Part shown: piece by piece, positions 33,796 through 43,386 of the stretch
Layout of the letters: every line of letters begins with the position of its first letter
Numbering within the stretch: position 1 is the first letter of the stretch
DNA from: VRUE01 sp963748075
GTDB taxonomy: Bacteria; Actinomycetota; Thermoleophilia; Solirubrobacterales; 70-9
Assembly (NCBI GenBank): GCA_963748075.1
Contig: CAVVHQ010000028.1
Span: forward strand, 62,001-126,000
Reading direction: 5' to 3'
Length of the DNA: 64,000 nt
Notes under the pieces: generated by a model
Databases searched by the model: none
Told to the model about the DNA's origin: nothing
Seen by the model: only the letters and a program-made list of their open reading frames with translations
Program-made: the position numbers and the translations under genes

Positions 33796-35118
33796 GTGGC
33801 CAACGCGGCGAAGGTCTGCATCGTCGGCGCCGGCAGCTCCGGGATCGCCGCCTGCCAGGTGCTGAGCGCCCGCGGCATCCCGTTCGACTGCTTCGAGAAG
33901 GGATCGGAGGTGGGGGGCAACTGGCGCTACGAAAACGACAACGAGATGTCGTCGGCGTACCGCTCGCTGCACATCAACACGTCGCGGAAGCTGATGGCCT
34001 ACGCCAGCTACCCGATGCCCGACGACTACCCGGACTACCCCAACCACTTCCAGATCGCCCGCTACTTCGACGACTACGTCGACCACTTCGGCTTCCGCGA
34101 GAAGATCCGCTTCCGCACCGAGGTCCTGCGGGTCGAGCCGAGCGACGGCGAGTGGGAGGTCACGGTCGAGGGTCCCGAGGGCAAGCGCGAGACGCTCCGC
34201 TACCGCGCGGTGCTGGTCGCCAACGGCCACCACTGGGACCCGCGCTGGCCGGAGCCGCCCTTCCCCGGAGCCGAGCACTTCGACGGTGAGCAGATGCACG
34301 CCCACCACTACCGCGAGCCCGACGTGCTGCGCGGCAAGCGGGTGCTGGTGCTGGGGATCGGCAACTCGGCGACCGACATCGCGGTCGAGTCCTCGCGGAT
34401 CGCCGAGCGGACCTTCCTGTCGATGCGCCGCGGCGCCTACGTGCTGCCCAAGTACATGAACGGCAAGCCGACCGACGAAGCCGCCTCGCCGCTGCTGACC
34501 CGGTTCCCGCTCTCGGTGCAGCGCTTCTTCATCGGCCGGATGCTCGGGCTGACCGCCGGCGACATGACCGCCTACGGGCTGCCGAAGCCCGACCACAAGC
34601 TGCTCGAGGCCCACCCGACCGTCTCGGCCGAGCTGCTCTCCCGGCTCGGGCACGGCGACATCGAGGTGAAGCCGAACATCGATCGCTTCGCCGGCGGGCG
34701 CACGGTCCGCTTCGCCGACGGCAGCGAGGAGGAGATCGACCTGGTCGTCTACTGCACCGGGTACAAGATCAGCTTCCCGTTCTTCGACCCCGAGCTGATC
34801 TCGGCGAAGGACAACCGGCTCTCCCTCTACCGCCGGGTCGCCTCGGTCGAGCACCCGGGGCTCTATTTCCTCGGCTTCATCCAGCCGCTGGGGGCGATCA
34901 TGCCGATCGCCGAGGCGCAGGCCGAATGGGTGGCGGACCTGCTGGACGGCCGGGCGGCGCTGCCCTCAGGCGAGGAGATGCGGGCGGAGGTCGCCGACTA
35001 CGAGCGCAGGATGCGGAAGCGCTACGTCGCCTCCAAGCGTCACACGGTCCAGGTGGACTTCCACCCGTACCTGCGCGAGATCCGCAAGGAGCGGAAGCGG
35101 ACCGCTGTTACTCGGTAG
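33796..35118 (+). CDS. Flavin-containing monooxygenase-like protein (FAD/NADPH)
   Basis: 440 aa from GTG 33796; a -10-like GATAAG ends eight nt upstream, suggesting a leaderless mRNA. The FAD-binding Rossmann motif VCIVGAGSSGIAACQVL is at the N-terminus, the FMO fingerprint FDGEQMHAHHYR near residue 160, and the NADPH-binding Rossmann VLVLGIGNSATDIAVES near 185, then DLVVYCTGYKISFPFF. Class B flavoprotein monooxygenases of this kind insert one oxygen atom into a heteroatom or ketone. No companion catabolic genes are adjacent, so the substrate is unknown. It sits in the segment that interrupts rpoC and fusA. Confidence 0.88.
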   Translation: MANAAKVCIVGAGSSGIAACQVLSARGIPFDCFEKGSEVGGNWRYENDNEMSSAYRSLHINTSRKLMAYASYPMPDDYPDYPNHFQIARYFDDYVDHFGFREKIRFRTEVLRVEPSDGEWEVTVEGPEGKRETLRYRAVLVANGHHWDPRWPEPPFPGAEHFDGEQMHAHHYREPDVLRGKRVLVLGIGNSATDIAVESSRIAERTFLSMRRGAYVLPKYMNGKPTDEAASPLLTRFPLSVQRFFIGRMLGLTAGDMTAYGLPKPDHKLLEAHPTVSAELLSRLGHGDIEVKPNIDRFAGGRTVRFADGSEEEIDLVVYCTGYKISFPFFDPELISAKDNRLSLYRRVASVEHPGLYFLGFIQPLGAIMPIAEAQAEWVADLLDGRAALPSGEEMRAEVADYERRMRKRYVASKRHTVQVDFHPYLREIRKERKRTAVTR

Positions 35119-35515
35119 CGGGGGGAGGGGGCGGGGTACCCCTCCTTTCCGCTGGGTTTTTCGCCTCGCACTCGGCGATGCTCGCCGAGTGGGCTGTGCG
35201 AAAAACAGGACGCCGCGGTGCAGGAGGGGTACCCCGCCCCCTCCTTTCAGCTGCCAACGCCGATCTCTCAGCTGCCAGCCGTATTGAAGGAGCCGGAGTG
35301 CCCCTTCGCCGCACCAGTGTGCCAGCGCCACCTGGGCTGTGCTGGGGGCCGCGGGGGCGAATCGGGTCGGGGCGCCAGCGGCCGAAGCCCTCGCCGCCTT
35401 CGGCGGTGGTGTCCTCCTCGGGTGACTTGCTCGCCCACCAGACCAGCCACAGCGCGCCGAAGACGGGGATCTTCAGCACGACCAACAGGAAGAAGATTGG
35501 CCAGAATCCCTCCAC
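35108..35515 (-). CDS. Small membrane protein whose frame runs into repeat B
   Basis: Start GTG 35515, five nt after the stop of the HAD gene, so probably the last gene of that minus-strand unit. Residues 3-25 (GFWPIFFLLVVLKIPVFGALWLVWW) form one TM helix, followed by a short charged tail (SPEEDTTAEGGEGFGRWRPDP) that looks like the natural end of a 60-75 residue protein. The frame then stays open through repeat B to 35108, overlapping the monooxygenase 3' end, and this last part has no protein-like character. Element insertion may have removed the stop. Function unknown. Confidence 0.5.
   Translation of the reverse strand: MEGFWPIFFLLVVLKIPVFGALWLVWWASKSPEEDTTAEGGEGFGRWRPDPIRPRGPQHSPGGAGTLVRRRGTPAPSIRLAAERSALAAERRGRGTPPAPRRPVFRTAHSASIAECEAKNPAERRGTPPPPPATE
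35124..35244. repeat. Large palindromic repeat, copy B
   Basis: Outer arms of 23 bp are perfectly complementary: 35124-35146, beginning GGAGGGGGCGGGGTACCCC, and 35222-35244. Inner stems are GTTTTTCGC (35156-35164) with GCGAAAAAC (35198-35206) and ACTCGGCGA (35170-35178) with TCGCCGAGT (35182-35190). The unpaired family signature is GCTGGG on the left and AGGACGCCGC on the right. It follows the monooxygenase stop by six nt. Confidence 0.85.
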
Positions 35516-35520
35516 CGCGA

Positions 35521-36000
35521 TCAGTCTAGCCCGCCGGCCCACGCGGTCAACGCTTCGACCTGGAGCTCCTCGAGGCCGAGCTGAGGCTCGGTCGGCACCA
35601 GCAGGGTTGGCTCTGCGCGGCCGCGCGCCCACTCGTAGCAGCTCTCGTCGAAGCTGTCGTCGATCCAGGCGACGGAGCGCCCCGTGCCGTACTCCTCCAG
35701 CGGCCCGAGCTTCCAGTGCGCGGTGCCGAACCGCGCCGCCCCGTCGAAGGTCAGGACGGGAAGCTCCGGCAGGCCGAGGATGCTCGGCAGGTAGTCGTTG
35801 GCTTTCTCCTCCCACCCGGAAGCCCAGACCATCTCGAAGTGCTCCGCCAGACGCCGCAACCGGTCCCCGGCGACCAAAGAGATGCAGTGCACCATCCCGT
35901 CGATCAGCTCGAACCGCGCCTGGGAGCGGTCCGGCGGCTCGTCGAATCCGAACAGGGAGATGACCCCGTCGACATCGACCGCGAGGATCGGCCGGCTCAT
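35521..36000 (-). CDS. HAD-like hydrolase domain protein
   Basis: 159 aa. Motif I ILAVDVDGVISLFG at the N-terminus supplies the nucleophile Asp and acid/base Asp. MVWASGWEEKANDYL near residue 57 and SVAWIDDSFDESCY near 110 match the HAD domain found in Swiss-Army-knife RNA-repair proteins and their stand-alone homologs. It is a probable small phosphatase of unknown substrate. ATG 36000 is preceded at six nt by a -10-like TAGCCT on the minus strand. It follows rpsG with a 13-nt gap and precedes the small membrane protein. Confidence 0.75.
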   Translation of the reverse strand: MSRPILAVDVDGVISLFGFDEPPDRSQARFELIDGMVHCISLVAGDRLRRLAEHFEMVWASGWEEKANDYLPSILGLPELPVLTFDGAARFGTAHWKLGPLEEYGTGRSVAWIDDSFDESCYEWARGRAEPTLLVPTEPQLGLEELQVEALTAWAGGLD

Positions 36001-36013
36001 ATGGCCAGGCTAG

Positions 36014-36484
36014 CTACCAGCGATAATGGGCAAAGGCCTTGTTGGCCTGCGCCATCCGATAGATGTCGTCCTTGCGCTTCCAGGCGCCACCCTGCTGCTG
36101 GATCGCATCGAGGATTTCGCTGGCGAGCCGCTCCGACATCGAGTACTCGCGGCGGCTGCGGGCGAAGTCGACCAGCCAGCGGGCCGCGAGGGTGCGGGCG
36201 CGCCGCGCGGGGACCTCGACCGGCACCTGGTAGGTGGCGCCGCCGACCCGTCGGGAGCGGACCTCGAGCACCGGGGTGAGCTCCTTGATCGCCGCCTCGA
36301 GCGTCTCGACCGCGTCTTCCTTGGAGCGCTCGCCGACGAGCGCAAGCGCGTCGTAGACGATCCGCTCTGCAAGCGACTTCTTGCCTTCCTGCATCGTCTT
36401 GTTGATCACCTGCTGGACGAGCCGGTTGCGGAAGCGCGCGTCGGGATCGACCGGCCGGATCTGAGCTGCGGAGCGGCGCGGCAT
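36014..36484 (-). CDS. rpsG: 30S ribosomal protein S7
   Basis: 156 aa. Conserved segments are DARFRNRLVQQVINKTMQEGKKSLAERIVYDAL, KELTPVLEVRSRRVGGATYQVPVEV, RWLVDFARSR, and the C-terminal KRKDDIYRMAQANKAFAHYRW. It nucleates assembly of the 30S head at 16S rRNA. The gene is seven nt downstream of rpsL on the minus strand. In most bacteria fusA and tuf would follow in the same direction; here they lie behind and on the other strand. Confidence 0.98.
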   Translation of the reverse strand: MPRRSAAQIRPVDPDARFRNRLVQQVINKTMQEGKKSLAERIVYDALALVGERSKEDAVETLEAAIKELTPVLEVRSRRVGGATYQVPVEVPARRARTLAARWLVDFARSRREYSMSERLASEILDAIQQQGGAWKRKDDIYRMAQANKAFAHYRW

Positions 36485-36491
36485 CAGCGGC

Positions 36492-36887
36492 TCATCCAGC
36501 CTTGACGCCGTAGAGAGAGCGGGCCTGCTTGCGGTCGGAGACCCCGGCTGCGTCGAGCGCGCCGCGGACCACCTTGTAGCGGACGCCCGGCAGGTCCTTG
36601 ACCCGACCGCCCCTGACCAGGACGACCGAGTGCTCCTGAAGGTTGTGGCCCTCGCCCGGGATGTAGGTGGTGACCTCCATCCCGTTGGTGAGGCGCACGC
36701 GGGCGATCTTGCGCAGGGCCGAGTTCGGCTTCTTCGGCGTCACCGTGGCGACGCGGGTGCAGACACCGCGCCGCTGCGGCGCCGCAACCCTCTTTTTGCG
36801 CCCCTGCCCCGACTTGAGGCCCGGCGTCGTCGTCTTCTTCTTGGGCCGCTTGCGGCCCTTGCGAATAAGCTGGTTCGTATTCGGCAC
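36492..36887 (-). CDS. rpsL: 30S ribosomal protein S12
   Basis: 131 aa from GTG 36887; a -10-like TACCAT (minus strand, 36896-36901) ends eight nt before it. Contains PTTxxL-type start NTNQLIRKGRKRPKKK, GVCTRVATVTPKKPNSALRK and HSVVLVRGGRVKDLPGVRYK, the two loops at the decoding centre. The Lys residues mutated in streptomycin resistance are wild type. The first 148 nt overlap the apparent 3' end of the upstream membrane-protein frame on the same strand. Confidence 0.98.
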   Translation of the reverse strand: MPNTNQLIRKGRKRPKKKTTTPGLKSGQGRKKRVAAPQRRGVCTRVATVTPKKPNSALRKIARVRLTNGMEVTTYIPGEGHNLQEHSVVLVRGGRVKDLPGVRYKVVRGALDAAGVSDRKQARSLYGVKAG

Positions 36888-37753
36888 GGCCGCGCATGGT
36901 AGCGGGCCGCCGCCTTCGGAGCCGCAACGAGCAGCAGCCCGCCGATCATCAGCCCGACCGCCGAGGCGACCTCCGCGTAGAAGCCGTCGAGCAGCACTGC
37001 GCTGGCGCCCGAGAAGCGCGAGCTCTGGGCGCCGGCGTCGAGGGCGGCGGGGAGGTCGACGAGCAGGATGACGGCGAGGCTGAGCAGCCCGAGCGCGAAG
37101 ACGATCCTGCCCAGCCCGCGGCGCCGCTCGTTGCGCAGCGCGAGCAGGGCGAGCGCCGCGGCGAGCAGGGCCAGCGGGACCAGCAGGTAGGCGTGGGGCC
37201 GGCCGGCGGCCTCGGCGCCGACCGTCGGCGCGCTCGGCGCCGGCAGTCCCGCGTAGCCCCCCTGCCCGATCTCCACCGCCCGGTAGTCGATGAACTGCGA
37301 GACCGTCAGGCAGGCGGCGGAGGCGAGGATCGTCACGCCGATCGCCCGCTGCGGGGTGAGCGCCGCGCTGGCCCGGGTCGCGGCGCGGACCGCCAGGTCG
37401 CGGGCCCGGAGGAGGCGCTTCTCTAGCGCCGCGAGGAGGCGGAAGGCGACTACGGCCACCGGGCGCAGCCGCCGCGCGGTCTTGGCGCCGACGACGCGGG
37501 CACGCCCGCCGGCGCGGGCGAGCGGCGGGTAAGTGCGCCGCAGCAGGCGGTTGGCGCCGCGGTCGGCCCGGCGGCTCAGGGCCAGCGCCCGCGCCGGGGC
37601 GGCCCGCAAGCCCTCTGCGAGTCTTCGGGGCGCCTTATGGGCGCTGTGGACCGATAACGCGCCCCGCAGGCGCCGTCCCGCTGCTATCATCGCCGGTCGC
37701 TCAGGCTTCTTCTTCGCAGCGCGTTTCGCCGGGCCCGCAGGGGCCTTTTTCAT
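36740..37753 (-). CDS. Membrane protein of unknown function, four predicted TM helices
   Basis: 337 aa from ATG 37753. A basic N-terminal region (KKAPAGPAKRAAKKKPERP, then helical Arg/Ala stretches) is followed by TM helices around AIGVTILASAACLTVSQFIDY, AYLLVPLALLAAALALLAL, IVFALGLLSLAVILLVDLP and EVASAVGLMIGGLLLVAAP. The natural end is probably soon after the last helix (near 36900). The frame instead runs 148 nt into rpsL with an Arg-rich, non-protein-like tail, so a lost stop or small indel is likely. It is divergent from fusA and may share its promoter region. Function unknown. Confidence 0.6.
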   Translation of the reverse strand: MKKAPAGPAKRAAKKKPERPAMIAAGRRLRGALSVHSAHKAPRRLAEGLRAAPARALALSRRADRGANRLLRRTYPPLARAGGRARVVGAKTARRLRPVAVVAFRLLAALEKRLLRARDLAVRAATRASAALTPQRAIGVTILASAACLTVSQFIDYRAVEIGQGGYAGLPAPSAPTVGAEAAGRPHAYLLVPLALLAAALALLALRNERRRGLGRIVFALGLLSLAVILLVDLPAALDAGAQSSRFSGASAVLLDGFYAEVASAVGLMIGGLLLVAAPKAAARYHARPCRIRTSLFARAASGPRRRRRRRASSRGRGAKRGLRRRSGAVSAPASPR

Positions 37754-37837
37754 GCGCCGATCCCGGCGGCTCGGGCCGGAAGGCCCCGATCTTCGTGATT
37801 TCCCTCGACCCCGCTTCAAGACAACTACCTTAAGACC

Positions 37838-39949
<2,112 letters not shown>

Positions 39950-40024
39950 ATCTGGCTATATTTCCCAGGTTCGCCCGCAGGTAGCGAAAGAGAACCCCGA
40001 CTTCGAAAGGTAGAACGGAGAGCG

Positions 40025-41209
40025 ATGTCAAAGGAGAAGTTCGAGCGCGACAAGCCGCACGTGAACGTCGGCACGATCGGTCACATCGACCACGGCAAGA
40101 CGACGCTGACGGCCGCGATCACCACGACGCTCTCCGGCAAGGGTGAGACCGAGGCGAAGAGCTTCGAGGAGATCGACAACGCCCCGGAGGAGAAGGAGCG
40201 GGGGATCACGATCGCGACCTCCCACGTCGAGTACGAGACGGAGAACCGCCACTACGCCCACGTCGACTGCCCGGGCCACGCCGACTACGTGAAGAACATG
40301 ATCACCGGCGCCGCGCAGATGGACGGCGCGATCCTCGTCGTCTCCGCCGCCGACGGCGTCATGCCGCAGACCCGCGAGCACATCCTGCTCGCCCGCCAGG
40401 TCAACGTCCCCCACGTGGTCGTCTTCCTCAACAAGACCGATCAGGTCGACGACGAGGAGCTGATCGAGCTGGTCGAGGAGGAGGTCAAGGACCTGCTCAA
40501 CGAGTACGACTTCCCGGGCGACGAGACGCCGATCGTCAAAGGCTCGGCGCTGAAGGCCCTGGAGGGCGACGAGGACGCCAAGAAAGCGATCTACGAACTG
40601 GCCGAAGCGCTCGACTCCTACATCCCGGAGCCGGAACGCGACCTCGACAAGCCTTTCCTGATGCCGATCGAGGACATCTTCTCGATCACCGGGCGCGGCA
40701 CCGTCGCCACCGGCCGGGTCGAGCAGGGGATCGTCAACACCGGCGACGAGGTCGAGATCGTCGGCATCAAGGACACGACGAAAACCGTCGTCACCGGGGT
40801 CGAGATGTTCCGCAAGATCCTCGACCAGGGCCAAGCCGGGGACAACATCGGCGCCCTGCTGCGAGGCACCAAGCGCGAGGAGATCGAGCGCGGCCAGGTG
40901 CTCTGCAAGCCGGGCTCGATCACCCCGCACACCAAGTTCAAGGCCGAGGTCTACTGCCTGAAGAAGGAGGAGGGCGGCCGTCACACCCCGTTCTTCTCCG
41001 GCTACAGGCCTCAGTTCTACTTCCGCACCACGGACGTGACCGGGATCGCCAACCTCCCCGAGGGGACCGAGATGGTGATGCCGGGCGACAACGTCCAGAT
41101 GACGATCGAGTTGATCCAGCCGATCGCGATGGACCAGGGCCTGCGCTTCGCCATCCGCGAGGGTGGTCGGACCGTCGGCTCGGGCGTCGTCTCGGAGATC
41201 ATCGAGTAA
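40025..41209 (+). CDS. tuf: Elongation factor Tu
   Basis: 394 aa. GHIDHGKTTLTAAIT (P-loop), RGITIATSHVEYET (switch I), DCPGHADYVKNMITGAAQMDGA (G3/switch II), NKTD (G4) and SAL (G5), then domain II/III motifs GRGTVATGRVEQG and HTPFFSGYRPQFYFRTTDVTG. It delivers aminoacyl-tRNA to the ribosome. AAAGGTAGAACGGAGAG upstream gives a ribosome-binding site. Two hairpins follow the stop. Confidence 0.98.
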   Translation: MSKEKFERDKPHVNVGTIGHIDHGKTTLTAAITTTLSGKGETEAKSFEEIDNAPEEKERGITIATSHVEYETENRHYAHVDCPGHADYVKNMITGAAQMDGAILVVSAADGVMPQTREHILLARQVNVPHVVVFLNKTDQVDDEELIELVEEEVKDLLNEYDFPGDETPIVKGSALKALEGDEDAKKAIYELAEALDSYIPEPERDLDKPFLMPIEDIFSITGRGTVATGRVEQGIVNTGDEVEIVGIKDTTKTVVTGVEMFRKILDQGQAGDNIGALLRGTKREEIERGQVLCKPGSITPHTKFKAEVYCLKKEEGGRHTPFFSGYRPQFYFRTTDVTGIANLPEGTEMVMPGDNVQMTIELIQPIAMDQGLRFAIREGGRTVGSGVVSEIIE

Positions 41210-41220
41210 CCCAGCACCAG

Positions 41221-41259
41221 GGGCGGGCATTCGCCCGCCCTCGCCGCTTTCGCGGCGAG
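41221..41259 (+). terminator. Tandem hairpins after tuf
   Basis: GGGCGGGC-ATTC-GCCCGCCC (41221-41240) and CTCGCCGC-TTTC-GCGGCGAG (41240-41259), both perfect eight-bp stems sharing one base. They lie 12 nt after the tuf stop and are followed by an A-rich stretch rather than a U-tract. Probably the end of the fusA-tuf transcript. Confidence 0.65.
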
Positions 41260-41279
41260 AAAACTAAAAAGACATACGA

Positions 41280-41345
41280 CCAGGGGGCGGCGCCCCACCA
41301 CCAGGGGGCGGCGCCCTTTCCGCGCGGTAAGGCCGCGCAGGGAGA
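41280..41345 (+). promoter_or_regulatory. Repeat-rich leader of the S10 operon
   Basis: A 16-bp direct repeat CCAGGGGGCGGCGCCC occurs at 41280-41295 and 41301-41316; each copy can form GGGGC/GCCCC hairpins. A further pairing CGCGCGG/CCGCGCG lies at 41321-41338. It precedes rpsJ by about 20 nt. In other bacteria the S10 leader binds L4; no homology to that leader can be claimed here. Confidence 0.4.
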
Positions 41346-41363
41346 ACAACGAAAGAGAACACC

Positions 41364-41684
41364 GTGGCAACGATCGCGGCGCAGAAAATCCGGATTCGAC
41401 TCAAGGCGTACGACCACGACGCCATAGACCGGGCTGCCCGCGAGATCGTCGAGACCGCGGAGCGGACGGGGGCGAGCGTCTCCGGCCCGGTGCCGCTGCC
41501 GACCGAGAAGAACGTCTACTGCGTGATCCGCTCCCCGTTCAAGGACAAGGACTCGCGCGAGCACTTCGAGATCCGCACCCACAAGCGATTGATCGACATC
41601 CTCCAGCCGTCGCCGAAAACCGTCGACTCCCTGCAGCGCCTCGACTCGCTGCCCGCCGGGGTCGACATCGAGATCAGGTTGTAG
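41364..41684 (+). CDS. rpsJ: 30S ribosomal protein S10
   Basis: 106 aa from GTG 41364. IRIRLKAYDHDAIDRAAREIVETAERTGA, GPVPLPTEKNVYCVIRSPFKDKDSREHFEIRTHKR and the end LDSLPAGVDIEIRL are all typical; S10 also serves as NusE with NusB in antitermination. First gene of the S10 operon, separated from rplC by 167 nt, which is unusually long. Confidence 0.98.
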   Translation: MATIAAQKIRIRLKAYDHDAIDRAAREIVETAERTGASVSGPVPLPTEKNVYCVIRSPFKDKDSREHFEIRTHKRLIDILQPSPKTVDSLQRLDSLPAGVDIEIRL

Positions 41685-41851
41685 TAGCGGTGACCCCCCC
41701 CATGCCAGCACCCCTCACCCGTCTGCAAACCGGCGCCATGCGGCGTCCTCGGTCGCTCGCGCACTTTTCAAGTGCGCCACGCTCCCTGCGTCCTTGCCTG
41801 GCTTGGTTTTCGCCGGCTGAGGCGCACTGCCACAGGGGGAGGCACCGCTAG
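41685..41851 (+). other. rpsJ-rplC spacer with hairpin and degenerate repeat material
   Basis: A 167-nt non-coding gap. It holds GCGCACTT-TTC-AAGTGCGC (41760-41778), a run of eight C, and strings GCGGCGTCCT and TTGGTTTTCGCC that resemble the core of the palindromic repeat family. GGGGGAGGCACC near the end may serve as a ribosome-binding region. I see no gene in it. Confidence 0.45.
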
Positions 41852-42481
41852 ATGGCTGCGATCCTTGGCAAGAAGCTCGGCATGACCCAGGTCTTCCGCG
41901 AGGACGGGACGGTCGTCCCGGTCACCGTGATCGAGGCTGGGCCCTGCAAGGTGACCGCGGTTCGCGACCCCGAGCGCGACGGCTACGCGGCCGTGCAGCT
42001 GGCCTTCGACGAGGTCGAGGGAGGGAGGCTGAGCAAGGCCGAGCTGGGCCACCTGAAGAAGGCGGGATCGCCGCCGATGCGTCACCTGGCCGAGTTTCGC
42101 GACGAGGACCTCGGCGCCGAGGAGGGCCCCAAGATCGGCGACGACGTCACCGTCGCCTCGTTCGAGGCCGGCCAGAGGGTCAAGGTCTCCGGCGTCTCGA
42201 TCGGCAAGGGCTTCCAGGGCGGGATCAAGCGCCACAACTTCAGCCGCGGGCCGGTCAGCCACGGCTCCCACAACGTGCGGGCGCCCGGCTCGATCGGTGC
42301 CAGCGCCTTCCCGGCGCGCGTCTTCAAAGGGACGCGGATGCCGGGCCAGATGGGCAACAAGCGGGCGACCCAGCGGGGGCTGGAGGTCGCCGACGTCGAT
42401 GCCGAGCGCAACCTGCTGCTCGTCAAGGGCTCGGTCCCCGGCTCGCGCAACGCGGTGGTGGAGGTGAGGACCGATGGCTAA
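41852..42481 (+). CDS. rplC: 50S ribosomal protein L3
   Basis: 209 aa. Starts AAILGKKLGMTQVFREDGTVVPVTVIEAGP; the long central loop GPVSHGSHNVRAPGSIGAS reaches the peptidyl-transferase centre, followed by GTRMPGQMGNKRAT. It is an early-assembly 23S rRNA binder. The 3' end overlaps rplD by eight nt, so translation is coupled. Confidence 0.98.
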   Translation: MAAILGKKLGMTQVFREDGTVVPVTVIEAGPCKVTAVRDPERDGYAAVQLAFDEVEGGRLSKAELGHLKKAGSPPMRHLAEFRDEDLGAEEGPKIGDDVTVASFEAGQRVKVSGVSIGKGFQGGIKRHNFSRGPVSHGSHNVRAPGSIGASAFPARVFKGTRMPGQMGNKRATQRGLEVADVDAERNLLLVKGSVPGSRNAVVEVRTDG

Positions 42482-43085
42482 GGCGACGGTGCTCGGCAAG
42501 ACCACCAAAGCCGACCTGCCGAAGGAGCTCTTCGCGGAGCCCTTCCACCAGTCGCTGGTCCACGAGACGGCGCGCGCCGACCTGGCGTCGCGGCGTCGCG
42601 GCACCGCCTCGACCCTGACCCGCGGCGAGGTCTCGTTCACCACCGCCAAGGCCTGGCGCCAGAAGGGCACCGGCCGGGCCCGCGCCGGCTCGCTCGGCGT
42701 CCCCAACCGCTTCGGCGGCGGCGTGGCCTTCGGCCCGAAGCCCCGCCACTACGACGTCAAGGTGAACCGCAAGGCACGCCGCAAGGCGATGCGGGCGGCC
42801 CTCTCGGTGCACGCCGAGCGGGGCAGCGTCGCGGTGCTCGACCCGGCGGCCTTCGAGACCCCCTCGACCAAGGCCGCGGCCGCGGCGCTGGAGAAATGGG
42901 GCGCGAAGCGGCCGACCCTGGTCGTCCTGCAGGCGGAGGAGACCGGCGCCGCAAAGAGCTTTCGCAACATCGCCCGGGTGACGGTCGCCGAGGTGGGCGC
43001 GATCGGGGTCGCCGACGTGATCGGCGCCGCCTCGCTCGTCCTCTCGGAGGGCACGCTGGAGAAGCTGCGGGAGAGGCTGGCCTGA
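42474..43085 (+). CDS. rplD: 50S ribosomal protein L4
   Basis: 203 aa. Contains FAEPFHQSLVHETA, the extended exit-tunnel loop region GEVSFTTAKAWRQKGTGRARAGSL and the C-terminal domain with IGVADVIGAASLVLSEGTLEKL. In proteobacteria L4 also represses the S10 operon. The stop overlaps the rplW start by one nt. Confidence 0.98.
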   Translation: MAKATVLGKTTKADLPKELFAEPFHQSLVHETARADLASRRRGTASTLTRGEVSFTTAKAWRQKGTGRARAGSLGVPNRFGGGVAFGPKPRHYDVKVNRKARRKAMRAALSVHAERGSVAVLDPAAFETPSTKAAAAALEKWGAKRPTLVVLQAEETGAAKSFRNIARVTVAEVGAIGVADVIGAASLVLSEGTLEKLRERLA

Positions 43086-43378
43086 TGGACGCTCGCAACG
43101 TCATCGTCCGGCCGGTCGTCTCGGAGAAGAGCTACGCGCTGATCGCCGAAGGCAAGTACACGTTCAGGGTCAACGACCGCGCCCACAAGACCCAGATCGC
43201 CGCCGCGGTCGAAGAGATCTTCGACGTCGGCGTCGCCGCGGTCCACACCTCCAAGGTGCGGGCCAAGCCGAAGCGCCGCGGTCTTCAGTCGGGCAGGACG
43301 CGGAGCTGGAAGAAGGCCGTCGTCGCGCTCGTCCCGGGGGACCGGATCGAGCTGTTCGAAGGCGCTGAGACCGCTTAG
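43085..43378 (+). CDS. rplW: 50S ribosomal protein L23
   Basis: 97 aa from ATG 43085 overlapping the rplD stop. VIVRPVVSEKSYALIAEGKYTFRVNDRAHKTQI and FDVGVAAVHTSKVRAKPKRRG are typical. It sits at the exit-tunnel rim and docks trigger factor and SRP. Eight nt separate it from rplB, where GGGAGAGAG is the ribosome-binding site. Confidence 0.98.
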   Translation: MDARNVIVRPVVSEKSYALIAEGKYTFRVNDRAHKTQIAAAVEEIFDVGVAAVHTSKVRAKPKRRGLQSGRTRSWKKAVVALVPGDRIELFEGAETA

Positions 43379-43386
43379 GGAGAGAG

